Part shown: positions 1 through 6,955 of the stretch, piece by piece
Position numbering within the stretch: position 1 is the first letter of the stretch
Layout of the letters: every line of letters begins with the position of its first letter
Assembly (NCBI GenBank): GCA_029934165.1
Contig: JAOZMU010000175.1
Coordinates: 1-6,958, forward strand
Direction of reading: 5' to 3'
DNA from: Bacteroidales bacterium
GTDB lineage: Bacteria; Bacteroidota; Bacteroidia; Bacteroidales; JAOZMU01
Length of the DNA stretch: 6,958 nucleotides
Position numbers and translations under genes: made by a program
The notes under the pieces: generated by a model
Seen by the model: only the letters and a program-made list of their open reading frames with translations
Told to the model about the DNA's origin: nothing
Databases searched by the model: none

Positions 1-53
1 AAACAACCAATTACATTTTATAATAATCCGAAAACCAAATTCACTCCAGTATA

Positions 54-76
54 AATAAAAAGTTGCTGTTTTTATT
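54..76 (-). terminator. Weak A/T stem-loop 3' of the protease gene, possible terminator
   Basis: An 8-bp perfect stem (AATAAAAA at 54-61, TTTTTATT at 69-76) encloses a 7-nt loop. It lies about 100 nt past the stop codon of the leftward protease gene, and on the minus strand its distal arm is T-rich. The stem is A/T only, so it is thermodynamically weak. It may simply be AT-rich spacer. No other terminator for the protease is visible in 1-178. Confidence 0.2.
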
Positions 77-178
77 AACACATAGTATTATTTATTTGAA
101 TGATATTATACTGATAATAAGGTTTATAACGGCTATAAAAAAGGCGATTATCTTTACGCTCCAACTTATGTGAGCTAC

Positions 179-1855
179 TTAATTTTTTAAGACCTTCTCG
201 TTATACGCTTTTTGTGGAGTAGTTATTCGCAAAATATACATTCCTTTTGGCAAATCTTCGAGGTCAAGAAATGAGAGGTGATTGTAGTTTACAGCACTCG
301 AATTGGTGATTTTCAGGTACATAACTTTCCCTGCCATATCTGTCAATTCGATTTTAATTTCCACAGGTGCATTCTCTGTTATCTCGGTAATAAATTCTGT
401 ATTCAAAAATCTGTCGAACGGATTTGGATAAACATTGATGAAATCTTTTGGCATTTCTGGCATTTCTTCCACAGAAAGCAACAAACCTGCAAGCCCGAAA
501 TTTGGAATTCCGTAGCCCTTGTACACATCTGGCACATGATATTGACTAGATGCTTGACGTACGGCTTCAATAATTTCCATATTTGTTTTGTTGGGATACG
601 CTTGCCACAAGCAAGTTACCATACCAGCCATGATAGGTCCAGAAAAAGAAGTTCCGCTAGACGTTGACACAGAGCCATTTGCACCTTGAACGGTTGCATT
701 CAGACCTTTTGCGCAAACATCAGGCTTCACCCGACCATCAAACGAAGGTCCTATTGAGCTGAAATATACGTATTTGCCGACATCGGACACAGCACCAACC
801 GTCAAAACACTGTCGGCATCTGCAGGAGCAGTGATGTAACGCCAATTGCCAAAACCCTCGTTTCCGGCACTTGTAACAACCAAAACACCCTTTTTTGCAG
901 CAAAATCGGCAGCAAAAGTAACGATTGTTGTGTTGCCATCCATCTGTTCGTAAGTATGGTTTTGGGACTCGTCATCAAACTCCGAATAACCTAAAGATGA
1001 GTTTATTACATCTGCACCAACACTGTCAGCAAATTCCGCAGCGACTAACCAGTTGAACTCTTCTACCAACGTTTCCGATGCACCATCTTCCGAACGAAGC
1101 AACCAAAAAGAAGCCTCGGGTGCAGTGCCAATCAATTGTCCGGGAATGTTGCCACCAATGGTAGAAAGAACGTGCATTCCGTGCGTACTTCCCTGATAAC
1201 TAACTTCTCCGCCTGCAACAAAATCCCGTGTGCCTAAAATCTGATTATTTGCTCGCAAGCTATCGAAAGCCGGAAGTTGGTCAACATGAAAAAAGCCTGC
1301 ATCTAAAATTGCTATTTGCATTCCATTGCCCCTGAAGCCTTTATTGTGCAAAACGTGCCCATTTAGCATGTGAATTTGATTTTCGGACTGTCCATAATCG
1401 TAATAAATACCAGCACGATTGAGTTTGTTTTCAATGACTTTTTTTATAGTATTTTTAGTCGTTTGGATTTTCTTGTCAATATTTTTCTTAACAGGCTTAT
1501 ACTCACGTACAAAAGATAGCTTTTTCAACTCCTTCAGTTTTTTTGTGTCTTCGGCATAAACAGAAATACCATTCATCCATTTGGATACGTTAAGAAGCGT
1601 AAATCCAAGACCCTCAACCTCTTCGATGTAATTTTTATTCACTGGAATGTCGGTTATATCAATCGCAACATTTGTTTTTTCGCGACGCTCAATAGCACGA
1701 GCCGTCAAAAATTCCTCTGGCTTATCAATTGAGTACGGCGAATTATCTTTATCGGCAAATAAAATTAAATATTTGTTAGTACTCAGCTCAAATTGCGCCT
1801 GCGATACGGAGCTGAAAATCGCAGTAAAAACAAGTAAGTAGGCAAAAATTTTCAT
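179..1855 (-). CDS. Secreted S8 (subtilisin-like) serine protease with T9SS type A sorting domain
   Basis: This 558-residue protein is a predicted exported endopeptidase of the subtilase (S8) family. Residues 1-20 form a Sec signal peptide (hydrophobic core, likely cleavage after SQA). Residues about 21-145 are a propeptide-like region with the segment LILFADKDNSPYSIDKPEEF and an RAIERRE motif, which I know from Bacteroidota subtilases. The catalytic domain spans about 165-460. It has Asp185 (AILDAG), His225 (STHGMHV), oxyanion Asn332 (SAGNEG) and Ser403 (GTSFSGP), so the triad is complete and the enzyme should be active. Residues about 473-558 are a T9SS type A sorting domain (VYPNPF at 475-480, LPKGMYILRI at 535-544, ending EKVLKN), so export across the outer membrane is expected, probably with removal of the tail. 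Substrate is unknown. The start at 1855 places the signal peptide exactly at the N-terminus. The gene is transcribed leftward, divergent from the gene at 2649. Its 5' region contains both intergenic repeats described below. Confidence 0.93.
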   Translation of the reverse strand: MKIFAYLLVFTAIFSSVSQAQFELSTNKYLILFADKDNSPYSIDKPEEFLTARAIERREKTNVAIDITDIPVNKNYIEEVEGLGFTLLNVSKWMNGISVYAEDTKKLKELKKLSFVREYKPVKKNIDKKIQTTKNTIKKVIENKLNRAGIYYDYGQSENQIHMLNGHVLHNKGFRGNGMQIAILDAGFFHVDQLPAFDSLRANNQILGTRDFVAGGEVSYQGSTHGMHVLSTIGGNIPGQLIGTAPEASFWLLRSEDGASETLVEEFNWLVAAEFADSVGADVINSSLGYSEFDDESQNHTYEQMDGNTTIVTFAADFAAKKGVLVVTSAGNEGFGNWRYITAPADADSVLTVGAVSDVGKYVYFSSIGPSFDGRVKPDVCAKGLNATVQGANGSVSTSSGTSFSGPIMAGMVTCLWQAYPNKTNMEIIEAVRQASSQYHVPDVYKGYGIPNFGLAGLLLSVEEMPEMPKDFINVYPNPFDRFLNTEFITEITENAPVEIKIELTDMAGKVMYLKITNSSAVNYNHLSFLDLEDLPKGMYILRITTPQKAYNEKVLKN

Positions 1856-1986
1856 AGTAAATAGCTTTAAATTATAAATTAAGTAATGTGATTTCCAACG
1901 GTAAATTTAGGCATTTATTTTCTTTCATTACACTCACTTCAATGTAAAATCAAGAACAAGATAAAAAAATAAAGATAGTCAAATTA

Positions 1987-2017
1987 CTGTTGGTATGACC
2001 TCAAGTCACACAGACAG
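1987..2017. repeat. 31-nt hairpin repeat, copy A
   Basis: Two 13-nt arms (CTGTTGGTATGAC and GTCACACAGACAG) flank the 5-nt loop CTCAA. The stem has two mismatches and one G-T wobble, and outer A-T pairs extend it slightly. It matches copy B at 3827-3857 at 24 of 31 positions, and equally at 24 of 31 when reverse-complemented, because both copies are near-palindromes. There is no T-run on either side, and it lies upstream of both neighbouring genes, so it is not a normal terminator. It resembles a REP-like dispersed palindrome; the function is unknown. Confidence 0.75.
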
Positions 2018-2194
2018 TAGTAAAAATTTCTGTTATTTTTCAGCCGAATAACAAATATTTTTCTCAATATCAAAAAGTACATAGCACTTATGAATAAAAA
2101 GTTGTAAATTATTTTATTTTAAGAAATCGGAAAAACATTAATCCATTGACTATCAGGACTTTGGGTGAGTTGTGTTTTTGCATGATATTCAAAT

Positions 2195-2247
2195 AATTAG
2201 CAACTTAGGTTAATAAAAAGCGTAAGAACTTTTGTAAGAGTACTTAA
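2195..2247 (+). repeat. 53-nt repeat, copy 1 (inverted partner at 6903-6955)
   Basis: These 53 nt are identical to the reverse complement of 6903-6955 except for one base (G at 2208). Identity stops sharply at both ends. The core contains TAATAAAAAGCGTAAGAAC followed by TTTTGTAAGAGTACTTAA, including two GTAAGA units and the palindrome AGTACT. No open frame or strong internal hairpin is seen. It lies 340 nt upstream of the leftward protease gene and about 400 nt upstream of the rightward adhesin-like gene. Confidence 0.85.
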
Positions 2248-2282
2248 TATAAATGACACGACAAATCAAACCAAAAACTTCA

Positions 2283-2290
2283 CAAAGATA
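2283..2290 (-). promoter_or_regulatory. Possible leftward Bacteroidota promoter -7 box
   Basis: Read on the minus strand the sequence is TATCTTTG, a perfect match to the Bacteroidota -7 consensus TAnnTTTG. A minus-strand TTG at 2315-2313, 22 nt upstream, could be a -33 element with slightly long spacing. If used, it would give the protease an untranslated leader of about 420 nt carrying both repeats. The motif is short and A/T-rich, so a chance match in this region is quite possible. Confidence 0.3.
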
Positions 2291-2648
2291 ATTGCTCCAA
2301 ATTACTTGAGTTCAATATAAACACGTAGGGCTAATTGTCAGGAAAGTTATTGATTTATAATCAAATTATATTGATACCTTAAATTAGGTTAAATAATTTG
2401 CATTTCAGATAGCATAAAATTCTTATCTTAGTAAAATGAATTTAATAAAGTAAGCCATTAAAATTCCTAACTAAAACTAAATCAGGCGTAAGCAAAATTA
2501 TTAATTATTAATTTTCCATTACTTAAAGCGATAGAATAAGTTTAATTAAATTAATAATAACCAGAAAATGTGTCGTGTGTCTCTACAAAAAACAATTGAT
2601 TTTTATAAATACCCGGTTTTTACACATAAATTTCTAAAATTAAGTATT

Positions 2649-3815
2649 ATGAGAAAAATTTTATTAAGTATTTTATTAGTTATTTTTTGCACAGTAAGCT
2701 ATGCACAAACTCCTGAAAAGCAAGGGAATAAAGATGACGTTGCTTTTTTGACAGAAAGTTTTGAAGGCGGAATGCCCTTCGGATGGGAAGTTACTTGGGA
2801 AGGAAGTCCGATAGGACACGGAAATTGGATTGCAAATGAATATACGATGCACCCGTATAACCATGCACCACACGACGGAAATATGCTAATTTATTTTGAT
2901 TCTTTTACCGCTTACCCATATTTTTACGCAAGGTTAGAAACTCCCGAACTGAATCTCTCTTCATTATCGACGGCAAATCTCTCTTTTTGGATATTTCATA
3001 ATACCGACCCCACCACTTCAAATGATACTCTTATTATTCAGTATCGTGTGGGGCAAGGCGAGTGGAACTCACTTTATACAATTACAAGAGTTTGGGAAAA
3101 TTACGATTTAGAATGGGTAAAACACGACGTGGACTTAACAGAAATCTGTGGAAACAGCAATGTAACAATTGCATTTTGGGGTATTAGTGCCTACGGAAGC
3201 GATATTAATATGGATTTAGTCGAAATAACAGGAAGCTCAACTGCTCCCGAATTTGTTTCAACACCAATTACCGAAACAACTGCCGGACAAGTTTATACCT
3301 ATAACGTCCTTGTCGAAGACGATGGCGGAGATATTAGTCAGTTAGAAATAATTGGCGAATATCTACCAGATTGGCTTACTCTAACCGATAATGGCAATGG
3401 CAACGGAGTACTAACAGGAACACCAACAAACAACGATGCCGGAACAAATGCGGTTTTTTTACGCGCTGTTGATGACGATGACAATTCAACATCGCATCCA
3501 TTTGATATTGAAGTTACTGCTGCCTCATCTATTTTGGAAACCGAAGAGCTTGCAATACTAAATATTTACCCAAATCCGGCTAAGGAATACGTAAAAATTG
3601 ACATTTCAAGCACTAAACAAAAATCCGTAAACATTACAATTTACAATTTTACAGGACAAGAAATTTTTGAATTGAACAAAAATCTTATTAACGGAAAAAA
3701 TGAAATAATTTGGACGAGAACAAATAATACGGGAAATATCGTACCACCAGGAATGTATTTTATCAATATTTCTGACGGAAAAAACGTAGTAACACATAAA
3801 ATCACCCTGTTGTAA
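2649..3815 (+). CDS. Secreted adhesin-like protein: choice-of-anchor J-like domain, Ig-like domain, T9SS type A sorting domain
   Basis: The protein has 388 residues from the ATG at 2649. That start puts the signal peptide MRKILLSILLVIFCTVSYAQ at the N-terminus; an in-frame ATG at 2568 would add 27 residues in front of it and is less likely. Residues about 33-194 resemble the choice-of-anchor J/MAM-like beta-sandwich of secreted Bacteroidota proteins (ESFEGGMPFGWE at the start, LSFWIFHNTD, then IAFWGISAYGSDINMDLVEI). Residues about 199-290 resemble a putative Ig/cadherin-like domain (He_PIG type): APEFVSTP, a YLPDWLTL segment, GVLTGTPTNNDAGT, and an acidic DDDDN stretch that might bind calcium. 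Residues about 302-388 are a T9SS type A sorting domain (LNIYPNP, VPPGMYFINI, ending HKITLL). I see no catalytic motif. A binding or structural role at the cell surface is inferred, with ligand unknown. It is followed closely by hairpin copy B. No clear promoter or Shine-Dalgarno sequence is visible. Confidence 0.85.
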   Translation: MRKILLSILLVIFCTVSYAQTPEKQGNKDDVAFLTESFEGGMPFGWEVTWEGSPIGHGNWIANEYTMHPYNHAPHDGNMLIYFDSFTAYPYFYARLETPELNLSSLSTANLSFWIFHNTDPTTSNDTLIIQYRVGQGEWNSLYTITRVWENYDLEWVKHDVDLTEICGNSNVTIAFWGISAYGSDINMDLVEITGSSTAPEFVSTPITETTAGQVYTYNVLVEDDGGDISQLEIIGEYLPDWLTLTDNGNGNGVLTGTPTNNDAGTNAVFLRAVDDDDNSTSHPFDIEVTAASSILETEELAILNIYPNPAKEYVKIDISSTKQKSVNITIYNFTGQEIFELNKNLINGKNEIIWTRTNNTGNIVPPGMYFINISDGKNVVTHKITLL

Positions 3816-3826
3816 ACCCATTGCTA

Positions 3827-3857
3827 CTGTCGGTGCGACTTCATGCCACACCGACAG
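3827..3857. repeat. 31-nt hairpin repeat, copy B
   Basis: The arms CTGTCGGTGCGAC and GCCACACCGACAG flank the 5-nt loop TTCAT. The outer nine pairs are perfect, with two mismatches nearer the loop; TA/TA extends the outside by two pairs. It begins 12 nt after the stop codon of the adhesin-like gene. A terminator role is possible from position, but it is followed by TAACTTGC and an A-rich stretch rather than a T-run, so intrinsic termination of the classical type is not supported. It is related to copy A at 1987-2017. Confidence 0.75.
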
Positions 3858-3885
3858 TAACTTGCAAAAATAAAATTCATAATAA

Positions 3886-3916
3886 TTAGTTCATATCAAA
3901 GTTTTTTATACTTTTG
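3886..3916 (+). promoter_or_regulatory. Bacteroidota-type promoter of rpsT
   Basis: TACTTTTG at 3909-3916 fits the Bacteroidota -7 consensus TAnnTTTG. TTAG at 3886-3889, 19 nt upstream, matches three of the four bases of the -33 TTTG element at the expected spacing. Transcription would start near 3923 and leave an untranslated leader of about 97 nt before rpsT. The position directly ahead of a highly expressed ribosomal gene supports the call; the start site itself is inferred. Confidence 0.6.
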
Positions 3917-4019
3917 CAATCACAAAAATCATTGCTTAAACACCCAAAATAAGGCGTTTGATTATTGTTTTATACGAATAATAAGTAAACTAGATATATA
4001 AACAAAACATATTTTTAAG

Positions 4020-4271
4020 ATGGCAAATCATATTTCAGCAAAGAAAAGAATCCGCCAGTCGGAAAAGAAAAGATTGCACAACCGATATTATGCTGTTACA
4101 GCACGTAATGCGGTGAGAAAGCTGAGAGCTACCTCCGACAAAACTGAAGCTCAGGAAATGTTGCCAAAGGTTGCTTCTATGCTTGATAAATTGGCAAAAA
4201 CCAATATTATTCACTCGAATAAGGCATCGAATCTTAAAGCAAAATTGCAAAAACACGTAAACGGATTGTAG
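4020..4271 (+). CDS. rpsT: 30S ribosomal protein bS20
   Basis: This 83-residue, strongly basic protein is ribosomal protein bS20, a three-helix-bundle protein that binds 16S rRNA early in assembly of the small subunit. The N-terminus MANHISAKKRIRQSEKKRLH is the classic bS20 opening. The NRYYAVTARNAVRKL segment and the C-terminal IIHSNKASNLKAKLQKHV helix also fit, with the conserved His-x-Asn-Lys-Ala. The length is normal for the family and nothing is missing. The start follows an A/T-rich leader without a Shine-Dalgarno motif (TTTTTAAG then ATG). It is transcribed alone, with a promoter at 3886-3916 and a strong terminator 16 nt after the stop codon. In other bacteria rpsT can be autoregulated through its leader; whether the roughly 97-nt leader here does so cannot be told from sequence. 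Confidence 0.97.
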   Translation: MANHISAKKRIRQSEKKRLHNRYYAVTARNAVRKLRATSDKTEAQEMLPKVASMLDKLAKTNIIHSNKASNLKAKLQKHVNGL

Positions 4272-4287
4272 TACAATCTATAAAACG

Positions 4288-4324
4288 AAAAAAAAGACCA
4301 TCGTATTGCGATGGTCTTTTTTTT
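4288..4324 (+). terminator. Strong intrinsic terminator of rpsT (structurally bidirectional)
   Basis: A perfect 8-bp stem (GACCATCG at 4296-4303, CGATGGTC at 4309-4316) with the 5-nt loop TATTG is flanked by A8 (4288-4295) and T8 (4317-4324), which can also pair. It begins 16 nt after the rpsT stop codon. The T-tract makes it a classical rho-independent terminator on the plus strand. The A-tract on the other side makes it competent in the reverse direction too, although no minus-strand gene approaches it here. Confidence 0.95.
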
Positions 4325-4512
4325 GCTCCAGCGTCTGGACAAACAAGTGCGTAAAATAAAACAACTCTTTCTTGACAGTTATCGACCTGAATATAAGCCA
4401 TATACAAATCCTGACGATAGCTCCATGTTTTTAAATTGCATTTTAGTATTGTCGGTGTTATTTTGTTTTATAAATTTTGTTAATCTTTGGAATAACAAAA
4501 AAATAGCTAAAT

Positions 4513-6837
4513 ATGAGGGAAATAAAGAAAGTTGGAATCGTTGGAGCAGGAATTATGGGCGCAGGAATTGCGTGCCACTTTGCAAATATTGGTGTCGAAG
4601 TTTTATTGCTGGATATTGCTGCACCAGACAACCATGATAGAAATAAAATTGTTCGCCAAAAGCTGCAAGAAACTATACAACGCAAGCCATTTCCGTTGTA
4701 TATCAGCGATTTTGCAAGCCGTATTTCGATTGGCAACACAGCAGACAATTTACACAAAATCGAGTCCTGCGATTGGATTATTGAGGCAATCGTAGAAAAG
4801 ATAGAACCTAAGATTGAGCTTTTTACGGCTATCGAAAAGTACAGAAAACCAGACTGTTTGGTAACAACAAACACTTCGGGAATTTCGATAGAGAAAATTG
4901 CATCGCATTTTAGCCTCAATTTTGCTCAACACTTTTGCGGAACACATTTTTTCAATCCGCCACGCTACCAAAATCTTTTAGAGCTTATCCCAAACTCTCA
5001 AACATCTTCAGATGTAATTTGGTTTATCCAGCATTTTGGCGAAACACAATTTGGCAAAACCGTTGTCCTTGCAAAGGATACGCCAGCATTTGTTGCAAAC
5101 CGAATAGGCACATTTTGGATGTTTCACTCGTTGCACACAGCACCAAAATTCGATTTTTCGATACCAGAAATTGATTACCTGACAGGAAAAATTCTTGGTC
5201 GCCCAAAATCTGCAACCTTCCGAACGGCAGATGTCGTTGGGCTTGATACTCTTGCACTTGTCGCCGAAGGAATTAGAAAAAACACCGATGACGAAGCAAA
5301 TAAATGGTTCAAAATTCCTGCGTTTTACGAGCGTATGATTTCCGAGAAAAAACTCGGACAAAAATCGGGACAAGGGTTTTATAAAAAAATAAAAACAAAG
5401 GACGCAAAAAAAGAAATTAGGAACATAAACCTAAAAACCTTTGATTATCAATTGTCTGGCAGACCACAATTTGATTTTTCTGAAACTATAAACAAAATTC
5501 CAAACATAAAAAAAAGAGTTTCAACTCTATTCAATTTGAGCGGAGAGGCAGGCAAATTTTACAGAGAAACACTTTGCGCATTGTTCTGGTTTACAGCTAA
5601 TAGAGCAACAGAAATTTCGGATTCTATTGCCGACATCGACAAAGCGATGAAATCGGGATTTGCTTGGCAGCTTGGTATTTTTGAATATTGGGACGCAATC
5701 GGTGTGCAAAATGCAATTGCCGAAATGACAAAGCTCGGTTTTGATGTTGCGCCTTGGGTAAACGAAATGTTGAAAGGCGAAAACAACACTTTTTACATCG
5801 TAAAGGATTGTATGCCAAGAGTTTATGAGGCAAAAACAAAAACGTACATTCCAATTTCTGGCTCAGAAAATAACATTTCGTTGGATTTGTTGCGCAACAA
5901 AAAAACGATTTGGTCTAACAAAGTTATCTCGTTGATTGATATTGGCGACGGTGTTTTGAATGCCGAGTTTCACTCAAAAATGAATGTTATTGGAGAGGAA
6001 ATTTTGCACGGACTTTTGAGAGCTGTCGAAATTGCGGAGCAAAATTTCAAAGCCCTTGTTATTTCCAACGAAGGCGAAAATTTTTCGGCAGGAGCAGATA
6101 TTGCAATGATTTATAACTTAGCCACTTCGGGCGATAAAAAGAGTGTTAGAGATGTGATACGGTTGTTTCAGAAAGCAACAACACAAATGCGAACTACGGC
6201 AATTCCTGTTGTTGCTGCAATTCACGGACTTACGCTTGGCGGTGGTTGCGAGCTTGCAATGCAAACCGATGCCGTTGTTGCTCATGCAGAGACATATACG
6301 GGGCTTGTAGAGCTTGGAGTTGGGCTTATTCCGGCTGGCGCAGGAACTATGGAAATGGCGATTCGTATTTCTGAAAATTCGACTTCCGAAAATATTACAG
6401 AAATATTCTTAAATACCTTGAAAACAATGTTTTCGGCAAAAATGTCTGCTTCGGCTCACGAGGCGTTTCGGCTTGGCTTTTTACGCAAAAAAACGGATAA
6501 AATTGTGATGAACCGACAACATTTGTTGAGTATCGCAAAGGCGAAAGCTATTTCGTTGGCAGATAACGGGTTTATGCACAGAGAATTGCCGAAGAAAATC
6601 CGAATATCGGGGCGCGAAGGCTTTGAGGCAGCAAAAGCTCTTATCGACAATTTTCCGAAAGTGTCTGATTATGATAAGTTTGTAGCGATGCAACTGGCTT
6701 TTATTCTTTCGGGAGGCAATCTTGAAGATGATAACGGTTTTGTTTCTGCAAACCAATTATTAAATTTGGAACAAGATATTTTTATTGATTTATGCTTTCA
6801 AGAAAAAACGATGAAAAAATTGCGTCATTTTTCATGA
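4513..6837 (+). CDS. Fused 3-hydroxyacyl-CoA dehydrogenase / enoyl-CoA hydratase (FadN-type), fatty-acid beta-oxidation
   Basis: This 774-residue bifunctional enzyme should catalyse two consecutive beta-oxidation steps in the cytoplasm: hydration of trans-2-enoyl-CoA and NAD-dependent oxidation of the 3-hydroxyacyl-CoA. The order (dehydrogenase first, crotonase second) is that of Bacillus FadN and its Bacteroidota relatives, opposite to E. coli FadB. The NAD-binding domain covers about 5-187: GAGIMG at 11-16, Asp34 ending the second strand, Ser122 (NTSG), His145 (GTHFFNP) and Glu157 (LLELI). Asn196 (FVANRIG) follows, and dehydrogenase C-terminal domains lie at about 188-292 (ending GQGFYKK) and 345-440. 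The crotonase domain is about 470-680. It has an oxyanion-hole segment FSAGAD (524-529), and the Glu pair of FadB-type hydratases is kept as Glu580 (GGGCE) and Glu600 (LVELG), 20 residues apart. Both active sites look intact. The C-terminus ends a little earlier than I recall for homologues. No thiolase or acyl-CoA dehydrogenase gene is adjacent in the window, and the rpsT terminator separates it from upstream transcription. A degenerate promoter is possible around 4483-4498. Confidence 0.93.
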   Translation: MREIKKVGIVGAGIMGAGIACHFANIGVEVLLLDIAAPDNHDRNKIVRQKLQETIQRKPFPLYISDFASRISIGNTADNLHKIESCDWIIEAIVEKIEPKIELFTAIEKYRKPDCLVTTNTSGISIEKIASHFSLNFAQHFCGTHFFNPPRYQNLLELIPNSQTSSDVIWFIQHFGETQFGKTVVLAKDTPAFVANRIGTFWMFHSLHTAPKFDFSIPEIDYLTGKILGRPKSATFRTADVVGLDTLALVAEGIRKNTDDEANKWFKIPAFYERMISEKKLGQKSGQGFYKKIKTKDAKKEIRNINLKTFDYQLSGRPQFDFSETINKIPNIKKRVSTLFNLSGEAGKFYRETLCALFWFTANRATEISDSIADIDKAMKSGFAWQLGIFEYWDAIGVQNAIAEMTKLGFDVAPWVNEMLKGENNTFYIVKDCMPRVYEAKTKTYIPISGSENNISLDLLRNKKTIWSNKVISLIDIGDGVLNAEFHSKMNVIGEEILHGLLRAVEIAEQNFKALVISNEGENFSAGADIAMIYNLATSGDKKSVRDVIRLFQKATTQMRTTAIPVVAAIHGLTLGGGCELAMQTDAVVAHAETYTGLVELGVGLIPAGAGTMEMAIRISENSTSENITEIFLNTLKTMFSAKMSASAHEAFRLGFLRKKTDKIVMNRQHLLSIAKAKAISLADNGFMHRELPKKIRISGREGFEAAKALIDNFPKVSDYDKFVAMQLAFILSGGNLEDDNGFVSANQLLNLEQDIFIDLCFQEKTMKKLRHFS

Positions 6838-6877
6838 AAACAAAACTACGATGCGACTTTTTCTGTTCGTTTTTTTG

Positions 6878-6885
6878 TAAATTTG
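6878..6885 (+). promoter_or_regulatory. Possible rightward promoter -7 box for a gene beyond the window
   Basis: TAAATTTG is a perfect match to the Bacteroidota -7 consensus TAnnTTTG, in the non-coding stretch after the beta-oxidation gene. No good -33 element is visible at the right distance. A transcript from here would start near 6892 and run through the 53-nt repeat at 6903 towards the next, unseen gene. The consensus is short, so chance is a real alternative. Confidence 0.35.
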
Positions 6886-6902
6886 TACAAGTATCGCACT
6901 TT

Positions 6903-6955
6903 TTAAGTACTCTTACAAAAGTTCTTACGCTTTTTATTAACATAAGTTGCTAATT
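6903..6955 (-). repeat. 53-nt repeat, copy 2 (inverted partner of 2195-2247)
   Basis: The reverse complement matches 2195-2247 at 52 of 53 positions; the single difference pairs position 2208 with 6942. It begins 65 nt after the stop codon of the beta-oxidation gene. Flanking bases on both sides do not match the other copy. The window ends three bases past this copy, but the match has already stopped by then, so the repeat appears complete. Confidence 0.85.

Larger units (their letters stand above)
1856..2648. other. 793-nt divergent intergenic region without a convincing gene
   Basis: This very AT-rich stretch lies between the start of the leftward protease gene and the start of the rightward adhesin-like gene. 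I found no open frame of convincing length on either strand and no tRNA-like fold. An in-frame ATG at 2568 would only add 27 uncharged-looking residues in front of the signal peptide of the next gene. The identifiable contents are a 31-nt hairpin repeat (1987-2017), a 53-nt repeat (2195-2247) and a minus-strand -7-like box (2283-2290). A/T-only sequence around 2495-2518 contains short tandem ATTATTA units and a weak 7-bp stem. The region presumably holds the promoters of both flanking genes. Confidence 0.7.

Noticed and set aside
66..80. TTTTTATTAACA shared with the right part of the 53-nt repeat, suggesting a third copy
   Set aside because: Only 12 A/T-rich bases match and similarity ends on both sides; chance is adequate.
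2495..2518. Short ATTATTA tandem repeats as an origin or regulatory array
   Set aside because: Low-complexity A/T sequence typical of such spacers; no DnaA boxes or regular array seen.
2568..2648. Upstream in-frame ATG that would extend the adhesin-like protein by 27 residues
   Set aside because: The extension would bury the clear signal peptide beginning at 2649; the shorter start is the biologically sensible one.
4449..4456. TTGTCGGT(G) near 4450, similar to one arm of the 31-nt hairpin
   Set aside because: Only about 8 nt match and there is no second arm downstream; too short to call a truncated copy.
4311..4637. Plus-strand open frame of 108 codons between rpsT and the beta-oxidation gene
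   Set aside because: It starts inside the rpsT terminator and its last 125 bases overlap the dehydrogenase gene in another frame; its sequence has no recognisable domain.
6829..6840. Perfect 12-nt palindrome TTTTCATGAAAA over the stop codon of the beta-oxidation gene
   Set aside because: Short, A/T-rich and without a loop or T-tract; most likely coincidental.
6855..6877. T-runs after the beta-oxidation gene as an intrinsic terminator
   Set aside because: No stable hairpin precedes the T-runs, so termination cannot be supported.
2195..6955. Composite transposon bounded by the 53-nt inverted repeats
   Set aside because: The enclosed genes are rpsT, a beta-oxidation gene and a secreted protein; there is no transposase or recombinase, and rpsT is a core gene.
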